NCBI GenBank assembly: GCA_963770865.1
Contig: CAVYRD010000018.1
Coordinates: 1-64,000 of the forward strand
Reading direction: 5' to 3'
From: Miltoncostaea sp963770865
GTDB taxonomy: Bacteria > Actinomycetota > Thermoleophilia > Miltoncostaeales > Miltoncostaeaceae
Length of the DNA: 64,000 nt
Shown: positions 9,446 through 17,931 of the stretch, piece by piece
Position numbering within the stretch: position 1 is the first letter of the stretch
Layout: each line of letters starts with the position of its first letter
Made by a program: the position numbers and the translations under genes
Notes under the pieces: model-generated
Told to the model about the DNA's origin: nothing
Database searches by the model: none
What the model saw: only the letters and a program-made list of their open reading frames with translations

Positions 9446-10551
9446 CCACCGCCACCAGCGCCCCGGCCTGCCTGCTCCCGGCCACCGATAGCGCAGCCGG
9501 CCAGGAGGAGCTGTGGGAGCGCGCCTGGGCCGCTCGCCGCGCGCTCGGATCGCGTGCCGTGATCCTGGGCCACCACTACCAGCGCGATGAGGTCATCGCC
9601 TTCGCGGACGTGACCGGCGACTCGTTCCTGCTGGCCCAGCGCGGGGCCGCCGCCACCGAGGCTGAGCTGATCGTGTTCCTCGGCGTCTACTTCATGGCCG
9701 AGGCGGCCGACGTGCTGCGCGCGCCGCACCAGACGGTCGTGCTCCCGGACCTCGGCGCCGGCTGCCACCTGGCCGAGTGCGCGGACATCTTCACCGTGCG
9801 CGACGCGTGGAAGCAGATGACTGCCGCGCTGCCCGGCAAGCGCGTCATCCCGCTGACCTACATGAACTCGGGCGCCGACCTGAAGGCGTTCGTGGGCGAG
9901 CACGGCGGCGCGGTCTGCACGTCGGGCAACGCGGAGAAGGCGTTCCGCTGGGCCCTCTCGGAGGGCGACGCGGTCTTCTTCTTCCCCGACGAGCACCTGG
10001 GCCGCAACACGGCCTGCCGCCTCGGCATGTCGCCCGACACGCCGCTCGTGTGGAACCCGCGCAAGGCGGAGCTCGGCGGGATCGACGCCGACGCCCTCGC
10101 CGCCTCGCAGGTGATCCTGTGGAAGGGCTTCTGCAACGTCCACACCACGTTCACCGTGCGGCAGGTCGAGGAGGCCCGGGAGGCCGACCCGGACGTGCTG
10201 GTGATCGTCCACCCGGAGTGCCCGCGGCCGGTGGTCGAGGCCGCCGACGAGGACGGCTCGACCGAGTACATCATCCGCCGCTGCGAGGAGATGCCGGCCG
10301 GCTCGAGCGCCGTGATCGGGACCGACTGGAACCTGGTCAACCGGCTGCGCCTGCGCCACCCGGACAAGACGATCGCGTGCCTCAACGAGCACATCTGCCC
10401 GTGCGTCACGATGAACCGGATCGACCTGCCCAAGCTCACCTGGTGCCTGGAGGCGCTGGCCGCGGGCGAGGTGCCGAACGTGGTCACGGTGGACGACGAG
10501 ATGCGCCTGCTCGGGCGCCTCGCCCTCGACCGGATGCTCGCGCTCGCGTGA
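9442..10551 (+). CDS. nadA: quinolinate synthase
   Basis: Condenses iminoaspartate with dihydroxyacetone phosphate to quinolinate using a [4Fe-4S] cluster. The 369 residues show VILGHHYQRDEV, GVYFMAEAADVL, LPDLGAGCHLAECAD, TYMNSGADLKA, VCTSGNAEKA and FFPDEHLGRN. HPECPRPVVEAAD and CLNEHICPCVTMNRIDL follow. Cysteines in the CHLAEC, HPEC and CPC regions are the candidate cluster ligands. The ATG overlaps the nadB stop by 4 bp, and the stop overlaps the nadC GTG by 4 bp, so the three genes are translationally coupled. The length suits the longer class of NadA. Confidence 0.95.
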   Translation: MTTATSAPACLLPATDSAAGQEELWERAWAARRALGSRAVILGHHYQRDEVIAFADVTGDSFLLAQRGAAATEAELIVFLGVYFMAEAADVLRAPHQTVVLPDLGAGCHLAECADIFTVRDAWKQMTAALPGKRVIPLTYMNSGADLKAFVGEHGGAVCTSGNAEKAFRWALSEGDAVFFFPDEHLGRNTACRLGMSPDTPLVWNPRKAELGGIDADALAASQVILWKGFCNVHTTFTVRQVEEAREADPDVLVIVHPECPRPVVEAADEDGSTEYIIRRCEEMPAGSSAVIGTDWNLVNRLRLRHPDKTIACLNEHICPCVTMNRIDLPKLTWCLEALAAGEVPNVVTVDDEMRLLGRLALDRMLALA

Positions 10552-11366
10552 CGCCCCAGCGCGTCGTCGCCATGGCGCTCGCCGAGGACCTCGGCAAGCG
10601 CGGGGACATCACCTCGGCGCTCCTCATCCCGGAGGGCCGGCGGGCCACGGCGCGGGTGGTGGCACGGCGCGACGGGGTGCTGGCGGGCCGCGCGGCGGCC
10701 GAGGAGGTGTTGCGGCAGACGGGCGTGGCGGGCGACTGGCGGGCGGAGGACGGCGAGCGGCTCTCCCCGGGCTCGGTGGTCGTCGAGATCGAGGGGCCGG
10801 CGCGCGCGGTGCTGACCGCCGAGCGGACGCTCCTGAACCTCCTCTGCCACCTGTCCGGGGTCGCGACGCTGACCGCCGAGTACGTGGACGCCGTCGGCGG
10901 GGCGGTCGCGGTGCTCGACACGCGCAAGACGACGCCGGGGCTGCGGGCGCTGGAAAAGGCGGCCGTCGTGGCGGGCGGCGGCATGAACCACCGCATGGGG
11001 CTCTACGACCGGGTGCTGGTGAAGGACAACCACCTGGCGCTGGCCGGGGCCGGGCTGGTCGAGGCCGTCGCCCGCGCGCGGCATGACATGCCGGACGTGC
11101 TCGTGGAGGTCGAGGCCGACGACCTCGACGGCGTGCGGCTGGGGCTCGAGGCCGGGGCCGACTGGATCCTGCTCGACAACATGACGCCGGACGAGATGCG
11201 CGAGGCCGTCGCGGTCGCGGCCGGCCGGGCGAAGCTCGAGGCGTCGGGCGGGATGACGCTGGAGGGCGCGCGGGCCGCCGCCGCGACGGGCGTGGATGCC
11301 GTGTCCGTCGGCGCGCTGACACACTCCGCCCCGGCGCTCGACCTGGGACTCGACATCGACGTCTGA
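10548..11366 (+). CDS. nadC: nicotinate-nucleotide pyrophosphorylase (carboxylating)
   Basis: Converts quinolinate and PRPP to nicotinate mononucleotide, CO2 and PPi. The 272 residues have the N-terminal EDLGKRGDITSALLIP, AERTLLNLLCHLSGVAT and DTRKTTPGLRALEK. GGGMNHRMGLYDRVLVKDNH follows, carrying the Arg, Lys and His residues that bind quinolinate. The ending is ASGGMTLEGARAAAATGVDAVSVGALTHSAPALDLGLDI. The GTG start overlaps nadA by 4 bp. It is the third gene of a complete nadB-nadA-nadC operon. Confidence 0.95.
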   Translation: MTPQRVVAMALAEDLGKRGDITSALLIPEGRRATARVVARRDGVLAGRAAAEEVLRQTGVAGDWRAEDGERLSPGSVVVEIEGPARAVLTAERTLLNLLCHLSGVATLTAEYVDAVGGAVAVLDTRKTTPGLRALEKAAVVAGGGMNHRMGLYDRVLVKDNHLALAGAGLVEAVARARHDMPDVLVEVEADDLDGVRLGLEAGADWILLDNMTPDEMREAVAVAAGRAKLEASGGMTLEGARAAAATGVDAVSVGALTHSAPALDLGLDIDV

Positions 11367-11387
11367 ATCGCCCGAGGGAGGCGACGC

Positions 11388-11696
11388 GTGCTGGAGCTCC
11401 GCCCGATCTGCGAGAACTGCGCGAGACCACTTCCGCCGGACGCGCCCGAGGCGATGATCTGCAGCTTCGAGTGCACCTTCTGCGCGGAGTGCGTCGAGGG
11501 GGTCCTCCTGGGCGTCTGCCCCAACTGCGGCGGCAGCTTCGTGCCGCGGCCGGTCCGGCCCGTCCGGAACTGGCGGGGCGACAACTTCCTCGGCGCCTTC
11601 CCCGCGTCCACGACCCCGCGCCACCGGCCGGTCGATCCCGCCGCCCACGCCCGGTTCGCGGGGCCCATCCGAGGGATTCCTCCGCGCGAGCGATGA
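11388..11696 (+). CDS. DUF1272 zinc-ribbon protein
   Basis: A 102-residue protein whose first 60 residues match the DUF1272 family: LELRPICENC, AMICSFECTFCAECV, GVCPNCGGSFVPRPVR. The cysteine pairs (CENC, CTFCAEC, CPNC) should bind zinc. The family's function is not known. The start GTG (11388) has a good GAGGGAGG ribosome binding site and lies 21 bp after nadC, so it can be co-transcribed with the NAD genes. The C-terminal 40 residues are Pro/Arg-rich and not conserved in the family. Confidence 0.85.
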   Translation: MLELRPICENCARPLPPDAPEAMICSFECTFCAECVEGVLLGVCPNCGGSFVPRPVRPVRNWRGDNFLGAFPASTTPRHRPVDPAAHARFAGPIRGIPPRER

Positions 11697-12173
11697 GGGA
11701 CCGTCGCCGCCGAGCCAGCGGCCCTCGCCGAACCAGCGGCGCATGGTCCGGACGCTCGGCGGGCGGGCGGATCCACGCGCCTCGCGGGCCCGCAGCCGCG
11801 CGATGACCCGGCCCGGCGGCTCACCGCGGGCGAAGGCGGCCTCCGCCTCGAGGCGGAGCTCGGGCCAGGAGTAGGAGCCCGGCCGCCTGCGCTCCGGCGG
11901 CGGGCCCGAGAGCCGCTTGGAGTGGAGGACGAGGGCGCGCGAGCGGCGCACCGTGAAGCAACCGGCGGCGTTCCAGACGTGGAGCAGCGACGTGGCGAGG
12001 TCCCGCCCGGCCCGGCTGGTGAGGAACGCGGGCGAGCGGTGCGCGGCGCACAGCCATACCGACACCCCACCGGGGAGGTGGAGCTGCGCCCGCGCCCCCT
12101 CCCCGCGCCCGACGCAGATCGCGCACGGCGGACGGCTCCCGAGGCTCTCGCCCTTGTAGAAGCTCCTGGCCAC
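11690..12173 (-). CDS. unidentified Cys/His-containing protein (3' end undefined)
   Basis: The frame from GTG 12173 reads like a real protein for about 160 residues. It has CAIC (17-20) and CAAH (about 42-45) that could form a zinc knuckle, then VSVWLCAAHRSPAFLTSRAGRDL, SLLHVWNAAGCFTVRRSRALVLHSKRL and SYSWPELRLEAEAAFARGEPPGRVIARL. The end, PSVRTMRRWFGEGRW, looks like a small helix-turn-helix. I cannot name it. The frame stays open far into the nadC antisense strand, which cannot be real, so the stop is lost to an indel or merely hidden by GC content. The listed 3' end is a guess. Confidence 0.4.
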
Positions 12174-12252
12174 GGATCGAGGCTGGCAGAGGATCCGTCA
12201 CGTGAGGCGCGCGGGTCGTGCCGGGGCGGCGCGCCCTCCGGGTCGCCCCCGG

Positions 12253-12287
12253 TTCCAATTGGCCGAGCGCTCGTCGGCCAATTGGCC
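12253..12287. repeat. paired GGCCAATTGGCC palindrome, locus 2
   Basis: TTCCAATTGGCC (12253-12264, two mismatches) and a perfect GGCCAATTGGCC (12276-12287) stand 23 bp apart. The 11-bp spacer ends in CTCGTC. It lies between the unidentified minus-strand gene and aroH. Confidence 0.8.
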
Positions 12288-12324
12288 AGAGGACGCCACC
12301 GCCCCGGCCGCGGACCCGTCCCTC

Positions 12325-12690
12325 CTACTGGGCGTCCTGTTCCAGGTCCGGTCTGAGGCGGCGGGCCTCGCGCAGGTAGACGTGCTGGATCGATCGGTCC
12401 CCGGGGACCGTGCAGTGGAGCATCAGGCGGATGCACTTCTCCAGCGATCCCGGTACCGGGATCTCGCTCGCGCAGAGAAGCGGGATCGTCGTCAGGCCGG
12501 CGGCGCGGGCGGCGACGGCGGGGAACTCGGCCGTCAGGTCCCGCGTGCAGGTGAAGATGATCGAGATCAGGTCGTCGGGCTCGAGCGCGTTCCTCGCCAG
12601 GGTCTCCGTCAGGAGCTCGGTGGTCGATTCCAGGATCGCCTCCGCCGTGTCCTCGGCCACCGAGGTCGCCCCCCGGACCGCTCTGACCAC
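12325..12690 (-). CDS. aroH: chorismate mutase, AroH type
   Basis: Rearranges chorismate to prephenate for Phe and Tyr synthesis, so it feeds TyrA encoded 7 kb away. The 121 residues match the monofunctional trimeric AroH class: VRAVRGATSVAEDTAEAIL, DDLISIIFTCTRDLTAEFPA, TTIPLLCASEIPVPGSLEKCIRLMLHC and IQHVYLREARRLRPDL. I place the start at GTG 12690 because family proteins begin at VRA(I/V)RGAT. The open frame further upstream overlaps rluB. It is the last gene of a scpA-scpB-rluB-aroH run. Confidence 0.92.
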   Translation of the reverse strand: MVRAVRGATSVAEDTAEAILESTTELLTETLARNALEPDDLISIIFTCTRDLTAEFPAVAARAAGLTTIPLLCASEIPVPGSLEKCIRLMLHCTVPGDRSIQHVYLREARRLRPDLEQDAQ

Positions 12691-12698
12691 CCGCTCGC

Positions 12699-13433
12699 TC
12701 AGCGCTGCAGCCCGACCATCGCGCCGAGCCTGCGCCACTCGGCCCTCGTGATGGGACGCCATCGCCCGGGCGCGAGCTTCTGGACCCCGATGCCGGCGTA
12801 CCGCGAGCGGTGCAGCTTCAGCACGCGGTGCCCGACCGCGTCGCCCATCCGCCGGACCTGCCGGTTGCGCCCCTCGGTCAGCTCCATCTTCAGCCAGGTC
12901 CCGCCGGCGGCGGGCCGGTCCATCGCCTCGACGCGGGCCGGCGCGGTGACGCCATCCTCCAGCGTCACGCCGTGCCGCAGCGCGCGGAGCGTCGCCGCCG
13001 AGACCTGCCCCTGGAACAGCACCTCGTACGTCTTCGGCGCCTTCGAGGAGGGGTGCATGAGCCGGGCGGCGAGCTCGCCGTCGTTGGTCACGATCAGCGC
13101 GCCGGTGGTGTCGATGTCGAGGCGCCCGACGGGATAGAGGCGGATGTCGTCGGGCAGGTCGTCCAGCACCGTCGGCCGCCCCTGGGGGTCGTGCGCGGTC
13201 GAGACGACCCCGGCGGCCTTGTTGAGGAGGAAGGCGCGCAGCGGCTCGGCGCCGCGGACCGGCTCGCCGTCGACCGCCAGGGCGTCGCCGGGCTCCACGA
13301 GCTGGCCGACCGTCGCCACGGCGCCGTTCACCGATACCCGGCCGTCGGCCACCATCGCCTCCGCGGCGCGGCGGCTCGCGATGCCCGCCTGGGCCAGCGC
13401 GCGGTGCACGCGCATCGCCTCAGCCGCCGGCAT
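12699..13433 (-). CDS. rluB: 23S rRNA pseudouridine synthase, RluB/RsuA family
   Basis: Isomerises a uridine of large-subunit rRNA to pseudouridine. The 244 residues start with an S4 domain (MRVHRALAQAGIASRRAAEAMVADGRVSVNG). The catalytic domain holds the motif GRLDIDTTGALIVTNDGELA with its aspartate, then LTEGRNRQVRRMGDAVGHRVLKLHR. The first ATG overlaps scpB by 14 bp. A second ATG six codons later (13415) is equally plausible. The scpA-scpB-rluB order is widespread in Gram-positive bacteria. Confidence 0.92.
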   Translation of the reverse strand: MPAAEAMRVHRALAQAGIASRRAAEAMVADGRVSVNGAVATVGQLVEPGDALAVDGEPVRGAEPLRAFLLNKAAGVVSTAHDPQGRPTVLDDLPDDIRLYPVGRLDIDTTGALIVTNDGELAARLMHPSSKAPKTYEVLFQGQVSAATLRALRHGVTLEDGVTAPARVEAMDRPAAGGTWLKMELTEGRNRQVRRMGDAVGHRVLKLHRSRYAGIGVQKLAPGRWRPITRAEWRRLGAMVGLQR

Positions 13434-14055
13434 CGTCGTCCCCCACGCCGTCGTCGGCGACCCCCGACTCGGCGACCGGCCCCTCGCCCTCGGGCAGGTG
13501 CCCGGCCTCGACGAGGTGGCGACGCACCCGCTCGGCCTCGGGCCCGGAGAGCTCGAAGCCCTCGAGCGGCGGCAGGTCGCCGGCCGAGCGCAGACCGAAG
13601 CGCTCCTGGAAGAGCCGCGTGGTGCGGTAGCGCATCGCGCCGCCGTCGGGCGGACGCCCGGCCTCCTCGAGGAGCCCGCGGTCGAGCAGGGAGACGACCG
13701 TCGAGTCGACCGCCACGCCGCGCAGGCGGCTGATCTGCGGCCGGCTGATCGGCTCGAGGTAGGCGACGACGGCGAGCGTCTCGAGGGCGGCCGGCGAGAC
13801 GCGGTCCTCCGGCGGGCGCTCGCGCAGGCGGTCGCAGACGCCGGCCAGGTCGGCCCGCGTGCGCAGCGTGAACCCGCCCGCGATCTCGGCCACCTCGAGC
13901 CCGTTCTCGGGCCCGTGGCGCTCGGCCAGCTCGGCGAGGCCGCGCTGCACCGGCCCGGGAGCCTCGTCGAGGAGCTCGCAGAGCGTCACGACCGACAGGG
14001 GCTCCGGCGACAGGAACAGGAGCGCTTCGATCTGGCGCGCGACGCCGTCGCTCAC
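13420..14055 (-). CDS. scpB: segregation and condensation protein B
   Basis: The kleisin-associated winged-helix subunit of the SMC condensin complex, acting in chromosome segregation. The 211 residues show IEALLFLSPEPLSV, GLEVAEIAGGFTLRTR and ALETLAVVAYLEPISRPQISRLRGV, then SVVSLLDRGLLEEAGR-like and YRTTRLFQERFGLRS segments. The tail is acidic. The GTG start overlaps the scpA stop by 4 bp, so the partners are coupled. Confidence 0.92.
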   Translation of the reverse strand: MSDGVARQIEALLFLSPEPLSVVTLCELLDEAPGPVQRGLAELAERHGPENGLEVAEIAGGFTLRTRADLAGVCDRLRERPPEDRVSPAALETLAVVAYLEPISRPQISRLRGVAVDSTVVSLLDRGLLEEAGRPPDGGAMRYRTTRLFQERFGLRSAGDLPPLEGFELSGPEAERVRRHLVEAGHLPEGEGPVAESGVADDGVGDDDAGG

Positions 14056-14771
14056 GCCCGGGACCCCGTGATCGCGATGTCGCCGAACGGCTCGGCCTGC
14101 GTCAGCGTCGCCTCGCCCCGGCGCGCCAGCTCCAGGGCCGCCATGAGGGCGATGGCCTCCTCGAGCGGCTCGAAGCCCGCCGTGAGCGCGTCGAAGGACA
14201 CCGACCGCGCCCGGGTGAGCGCCGCCTGCAGCCGCGCGAGGGCCTGCGGCATGCTGACCCGGCGGCTCGTGAGGTGGGCGAGCGACGGCTGGGGCGGCGC
14301 GGCGAGCAGCGGCAGCATCGCCTGGCGCAGCCGGGCGGCGTCCTCGGCCGGGGGCGGAGGCGGGGGCGCGCCCGCCAGTGGCACGCGCCGGTAGCGCGGC
14401 CCGGCGCAGTCGCGGGCGCGCTGGGTCAGCCAGGCGGCGGCGCGCTGGAAGGGCGCGTAGGCCACGAGGCGGGCGGCGAGGCGCTCGCGGGCCTCCAGGG
14501 TGTCGGGGTCGGGCTCCTCCTCCCCCGGCTCGCCCAGCATCAGGCGCGCCTTCAGCTCGGCCATCGCGGCCAGCAGCACGATGAGCTCGCCCGCGGTCTC
14601 GGTGTCCCAGCGCTCGCGCGCGTTCTCGCCGAGGGACGCCGTGACGACCTCGAGCAGCGGGAGCTCGAGCAGCTCCACCTCGTCGCGGAGCACGAGCGTC
14701 AGCAGCAGGTCGAAGGGCCCCTCGAAGAGGTCCAGCTCGATCGGCTGCTGCAGAGCGTCGGGGGGCTGCAT
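14052..14771 (-). CDS. scpA: segregation and condensation protein A
   Basis: The kleisin subunit that bridges SMC heads. From ATG 14771 it has 239 residues: an N-terminal IELDLFEGPFDLLLTLVLRDEVELLELPL, typical of ScpA, helical segments with MAELKARLML, a proline-rich linker around 145-155 and a C-terminal winged-helix part (SFDALTAGFEPLEEAIALMAALELARRGE). The longer frame to 14828 is low-complexity, and a TATGCT hexamer lies 12 nt before the chosen ATG. Confidence 0.9.
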   Translation of the reverse strand: MQPPDALQQPIELDLFEGPFDLLLTLVLRDEVELLELPLLEVVTASLGENARERWDTETAGELIVLLAAMAELKARLMLGEPGEEEPDPDTLEARERLAARLVAYAPFQRAAAWLTQRARDCAGPRYRRVPLAGAPPPPPPAEDAARLRQAMLPLLAAPPQPSLAHLTSRRVSMPQALARLQAALTRARSVSFDALTAGFEPLEEAIALMAALELARRGEATLTQAEPFGDIAITGSRA

Positions 14772-14893
14772 CGCGATGGACGGAGCATAGCCTCGCCGTC
14801 CGGCCGCCCCGGCGGCATCTGGCGCCACGGCGCTGAGGGGCCTATGGTGGCCGGGACGGGACGATCCACCTCCGCAGGACGCGAGGCGATCGG

Positions 14894-16813
14894 ATGGCAG
14901 GGTCAGCGCGCACGATCTCGGAACGGCTCTCGGCGGCCGCGGAGCGGGAGTTCGTGGGCCGCGGACCGGAGCTGGCGCTGCTGAGCGATGCCGTGGGCGC
15001 CCGGCCGCCGCCCTTCGTCGTGGCGTTCATCCACGGCCCCGGAGGCATCGGCAAGTCGCGCCTGCTGCGCCGGGCGCTCGCGTCGGCGCACGAGGCGGGG
15101 GCGCGGACGCTCCTGCTCGACTGCCGGGAGATCGAGCCGACGCCCGACGGGTTCCTGCGCGCAATGGCCGCCGCGCTCGGCGTCCCGGAGCCCGGGCTCG
15201 ACGCGATCGTGGACGGCGTCAGGGGGCGGACGGGGCCCACCGTCCTCGCCCTCGACACCTACGAGCGGTTCGTCCTCCTCGACACCTGGCTGCGCCAGGC
15301 CTTCCTGCCGCTGCTGCCCGACACGGTCGTGACCACCGTGGCCGGCCGCGACCCGCCCGCGGCCGCCTGGCGGACGTCCCCGGGCTGGGCGGGTCTCGTA
15401 GCCGACGTCCACCTCGGCCCCCTCGACCAGTCGGAGTCGGTCGCGATGCTCCGTGCCCGGGGCCTGCCCGAGCTGCAGGCCGCGCGCGCCAATCGCTTCG
15501 CCCGCGGTCACCCCCTCGCCCTCGAACTGGCGGCGGCGGCGCTGCTCGCGGAGCCGGACCTGGAGATCGAGCTCGGGCCGCCGCCCGCCGTCATCGGGCA
15601 GCTGCTCGAGGCGCTCCTGGCCGACCTGCCTCCGGCCGTGCTCACCACGCTCGAGGCCGCCTCCACCTCGCGGCGGGTCACCGAGCCGATCCTGCGCTCG
15701 CTGCTCGCACGGCCATCGGTCCGCGACGAGTTCGACGGCCTGCGACGGCTGCCGTTCGTCGAGCGCACGCCCGAGGGGCTCGTGATCCACGACGTCGTGC
15801 GCGAGGCCGTCGCGCGCGACCTCGAGGAGCGCGACCCCGAGGCCTACGCGCGCTACCGGAGGCGGGCCTGGTCGTACTTCGAGGCGCGGAGCCACTCCCC
15901 GGCGGGTGAGCGGCTGTGGGAGGTGACCGCCGACCTGATCTACCTGATCCAGAACCCCGTCCTGCGGGCCGCCTGCTTCCCGGTCGGAGCCGGCGAGGAC
16001 GCGGTCGAGCCCGCAGTGGCCGAGGATGCGGAGGCGATCAGCGCGATCGCCTCCGCCCACGAGAGCCCCGGCGCCGCCGAGATCCTGGGGCGCTGGTGGG
16101 ATAGCCGGCCGGCGACCTTCTCCGTCGCGCGCGGAACCGACGGGACCGTGGCGGCGGTCCTCCAGCTCGCGCGGTTCGACCAGATCGCGCCGGACCTCTT
16201 CGCGCACGACCCGGTCGCGCGGGTCTGGCGAGACCACCTGGCCGCGGTGCCCCCGCGTCCCGGGGACCGCGTGCTCGCCATGCGCCGGTGGCTCGGGCGC
16301 GAGAGCGGCGAGATGCTCTCCCCCGCCGTCGGCGCCTGCTGGCTCGACGTGAAGCGGGTCTACATGGAGCTCCGCCCGCGGCTGTCGCGCCTCTACTCGG
16401 CGATGGCCGCGCCGGAGGCGCTCGCGCCGATCTTCACCCCGCTCGGCTTCGCGCCGATCGGCGAGCCGGTGGACGTGGGCGGCGCGCTCCATCAGCCGGT
16501 CTGGCTCGACTTCGGCGACGGCAGCGTCAACGGCTGGCTCCGCCGGCTCGTCGGCGCGGAGATCGACGCGCAGGAGGCGGCGCTGGCGCCGGCCGGAGAC
16601 GCCCCCGACCCGAGCGGTCTCACCCCGCGGGAGATCGAGGTGCTGACGCTGATCTGCACCGGCTTGTCGAACCGGGTCATCGGCGAGCGGCTCGTCATCA
16701 GCGAGAAGACCGTGGGCCGGCACGTGTCGAACCTGTTCTGCAAGCTCGGGGTGCACAACCGGGCGCAGGCGACGCGGATCGCCACCGAGCGCAGGATCAC
16801 CCCGGCGCCGTAG
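14894..16813 (+). CDS. ATPase - GNAT-like - LuxR HTH regulator
   Basis: A 639-residue transcription factor with three parts. The first is a STAND/AAA-type ATPase with Walker A GPGGIGKS (48-55), VLALDTYERF as Walker B, and helical and winged parts to about 330. The second, about 355-545, looks like a GNAT acetyltransferase fold (EDAEAISAIASAHESPGAAEIL, WLDVKRVYMELRP, APIFTPLGFAPIGEP). The third is a C-terminal LuxR HTH from about 574 (LTPREIEVLTLICTGLSNRVIGERL and SEKTVGRHVSNLFCKLGVHNR). The three plus-strand genes behind it (AhpD-like, small, YdhR-like) are probably its targets or share its operon. The signal sensed is unknown. Confidence 0.85.
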   Translation: MAGSARTISERLSAAAEREFVGRGPELALLSDAVGARPPPFVVAFIHGPGGIGKSRLLRRALASAHEAGARTLLLDCREIEPTPDGFLRAMAAALGVPEPGLDAIVDGVRGRTGPTVLALDTYERFVLLDTWLRQAFLPLLPDTVVTTVAGRDPPAAAWRTSPGWAGLVADVHLGPLDQSESVAMLRARGLPELQAARANRFARGHPLALELAAAALLAEPDLEIELGPPPAVIGQLLEALLADLPPAVLTTLEAASTSRRVTEPILRSLLARPSVRDEFDGLRRLPFVERTPEGLVIHDVVREAVARDLEERDPEAYARYRRRAWSYFEARSHSPAGERLWEVTADLIYLIQNPVLRAACFPVGAGEDAVEPAVAEDAEAISAIASAHESPGAAEILGRWWDSRPATFSVARGTDGTVAAVLQLARFDQIAPDLFAHDPVARVWRDHLAAVPPRPGDRVLAMRRWLGRESGEMLSPAVGACWLDVKRVYMELRPRLSRLYSAMAAPEALAPIFTPLGFAPIGEPVDVGGALHQPVWLDFGDGSVNGWLRRLVGAEIDAQEAALAPAGDAPDPSGLTPREIEVLTLICTGLSNRVIGERLVISEKTVGRHVSNLFCKLGVHNRAQATRIATERRITPAP

Positions 16814-16923
16814 GCGCGTGGGGCGGCGGATGGTGCGTTCGCCCGATGGCGTGCCCTCCGGGGGGTCGTAGCGTCGCCCCCGACCGGACGGACCCGCCGT
16901 CCGCGCACGGGAAAGGAGCCGAC

Positions 16924-17322
16924 ATGTCGCGCGCCGACGTCGAGGCCGACATCCGCAACACCCTCGGGCTCGTCCCGACCTTCTGGGCGAGCGTGCCCGA
17001 CACGCTGATCGCGAGCGAGTGGGACAGCTTCAAGGCGATCGAGCTCGCCGAGACCGCCGTCCCCAACAAGTACAAGGAGCTCATCGGGCTCGCGGTCTCG
17101 GGCGCCACCCGCTGCCGCTACTGCGCCTACTTCCACGCCGAGGCGGCCCGCCTGTTCGGTGCCACGGAGGAGGAGATCGCCGAGGCCTCGCTCATGGCGA
17201 AGCACACGATGGGCTGGAGCACCTACCTCAACGCGATGCAGTTCGACTACGACGAGTTCGTCGCCGAGTTCGACCAGATCGCCGAGTTCGTGCGCTCGCA
17301 GGCGGCGACACCCGTCGCGTAG
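16924..17322 (+). CDS. carboxymuconolactone decarboxylase / AhpD-like protein
   Basis: A 132-residue all-helical protein of the AhpD/CMD family. It carries the redox motif CRYC (in TRCRYCAYFHAEAARLFGATEEEI), the CxxC plus downstream His seen in peroxidase-reducing members. ELIGLAVSGATRCRYCAYFH is the family signature. A redox role in peroxide or aldehyde stress is likely but unproven. The ATG at 16924 follows a GGAAAGGAG ribosome binding site. Its TAG overlaps the GTG of the next small gene. Confidence 0.88.
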   Translation: MSRADVEADIRNTLGLVPTFWASVPDTLIASEWDSFKAIELAETAVPNKYKELIGLAVSGATRCRYCAYFHAEAARLFGATEEEIAEASLMAKHTMGWSTYLNAMQFDYDEFVAEFDQIAEFVRSQAATPVA

Positions 17323-17531
17323 TGCGCGTCACCCGCATCCGGCCGAACGCCGTCACGCTCGTCGCAACGTCGCAGGAGCTCTCGGCGCTCGTGTCGGGGG
17401 CGCGGATGGCGCTCGGCCTCATCACCGCGGACACGGACGCCCCGCCGGAGGCCCAGGCCCTCGCCCGGCTCCTGGCGGGCGTCCTCGCCGACTACGACGC
17501 GGGCGTCGCCCGCGCCCGGGAGGAGACCTGA
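17322..17531 (+). CDS. small hypothetical protein between AhpD-like and YdhR-like genes
   Basis: A 69-residue protein starting at GTG 17322, whose G is also the last base of the upstream stop. It begins VRVTRIRPNAVTLVATSQELSAL. A helical C-terminal half follows, with PEAQALARLLAGVLADYDAGV. There are no motifs. The close packing on both sides (overlap before, 1 bp gap after) is the main support for it being real. Confidence 0.6.
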   Translation: MRVTRIRPNAVTLVATSQELSALVSGARMALGLITADTDAPPEAQALARLLAGVLADYDAGVARAREET

Positions 17532-17532
17532 C

Positions 17533-17862
17533 ATGCACGTCCAGATCATCACGTTCCACCTGAAGGACATGACCGAGGAGGGCTACCGCGAGGCCTGCGC
17601 CGGCTTCGTGCCGGCGTACGCCGAGCTGCCGGGCCTGCTGGCCAAGGTCTGGCTCGCCGACCCGGCCACGAACACCTACGGCGGCGTCTACCTGTTCCGC
17701 GACCGCGCCGCGATGGACGCGTACGTCGCCTCGGACCTGTTCGCGAGCGTCTCGGCGTTCCCGCACTTCGCCGACCTCACGGCGAGGGACTTCGCGGTCT
17801 ACGACGACCTGACCAGCGCCACCCGGCCCGGTCTCGAGGTCCTCGCCGAGGCCGCCGCCTGA
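17533..17862 (+). CDS. YdhR-like antibiotic-monooxygenase-fold protein
   Basis: A 109-residue protein of the dimeric alpha/beta barrel (YdhR / ABM) group. It begins MHVQIITFHLKDMTEEGYREAC, followed by LPGLLAKVWLADPATNTYGGVYLFRDRAAMDAY and HFADLTARDFAVYDDLT. These short proteins are thought to be cofactor-free monooxygenases or binding proteins. The substrate is unknown. It is the last gene of the regulator-AhpD-small-YdhR run, which hints at a common stress or detoxification role. Confidence 0.85.
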   Translation: MHVQIITFHLKDMTEEGYREACAGFVPAYAELPGLLAKVWLADPATNTYGGVYLFRDRAAMDAYVASDLFASVSAFPHFADLTARDFAVYDDLTSATRPGLEVLAEAAA

Positions 17863-17881
17863 GCAACCAGGGGGACGGCAC

Positions 17882-17924
17882 GGCCATGTGGCCAATTGGC
17901 CGACCGCTCGTCGGCCAATTGGAC
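17882..17924. repeat. GGCCAATTGGCC palindrome array, locus 3, upstream of trpS
   Basis: A perfect GGCCAATTGGCC (17890-17901) and GGCCAATTGGAC (17913-17924) stand 23 bp apart. A degenerate GGCCATGTGGCC (17882-17893) overlaps the first. The 11-bp spacer ends in CTCGTC. The second palindrome covers the place where the trpS -35 element should be. Confidence 0.85.
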
Positions 17925-17931
17925 CGATCCG

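Noticed and set aside
9858..12173. 771-codon minus-strand frame antisense to the nad genes
   Set aside because: Only the first 160 residues look like protein. The rest is antisense to nadA, nadC and DUF1272.
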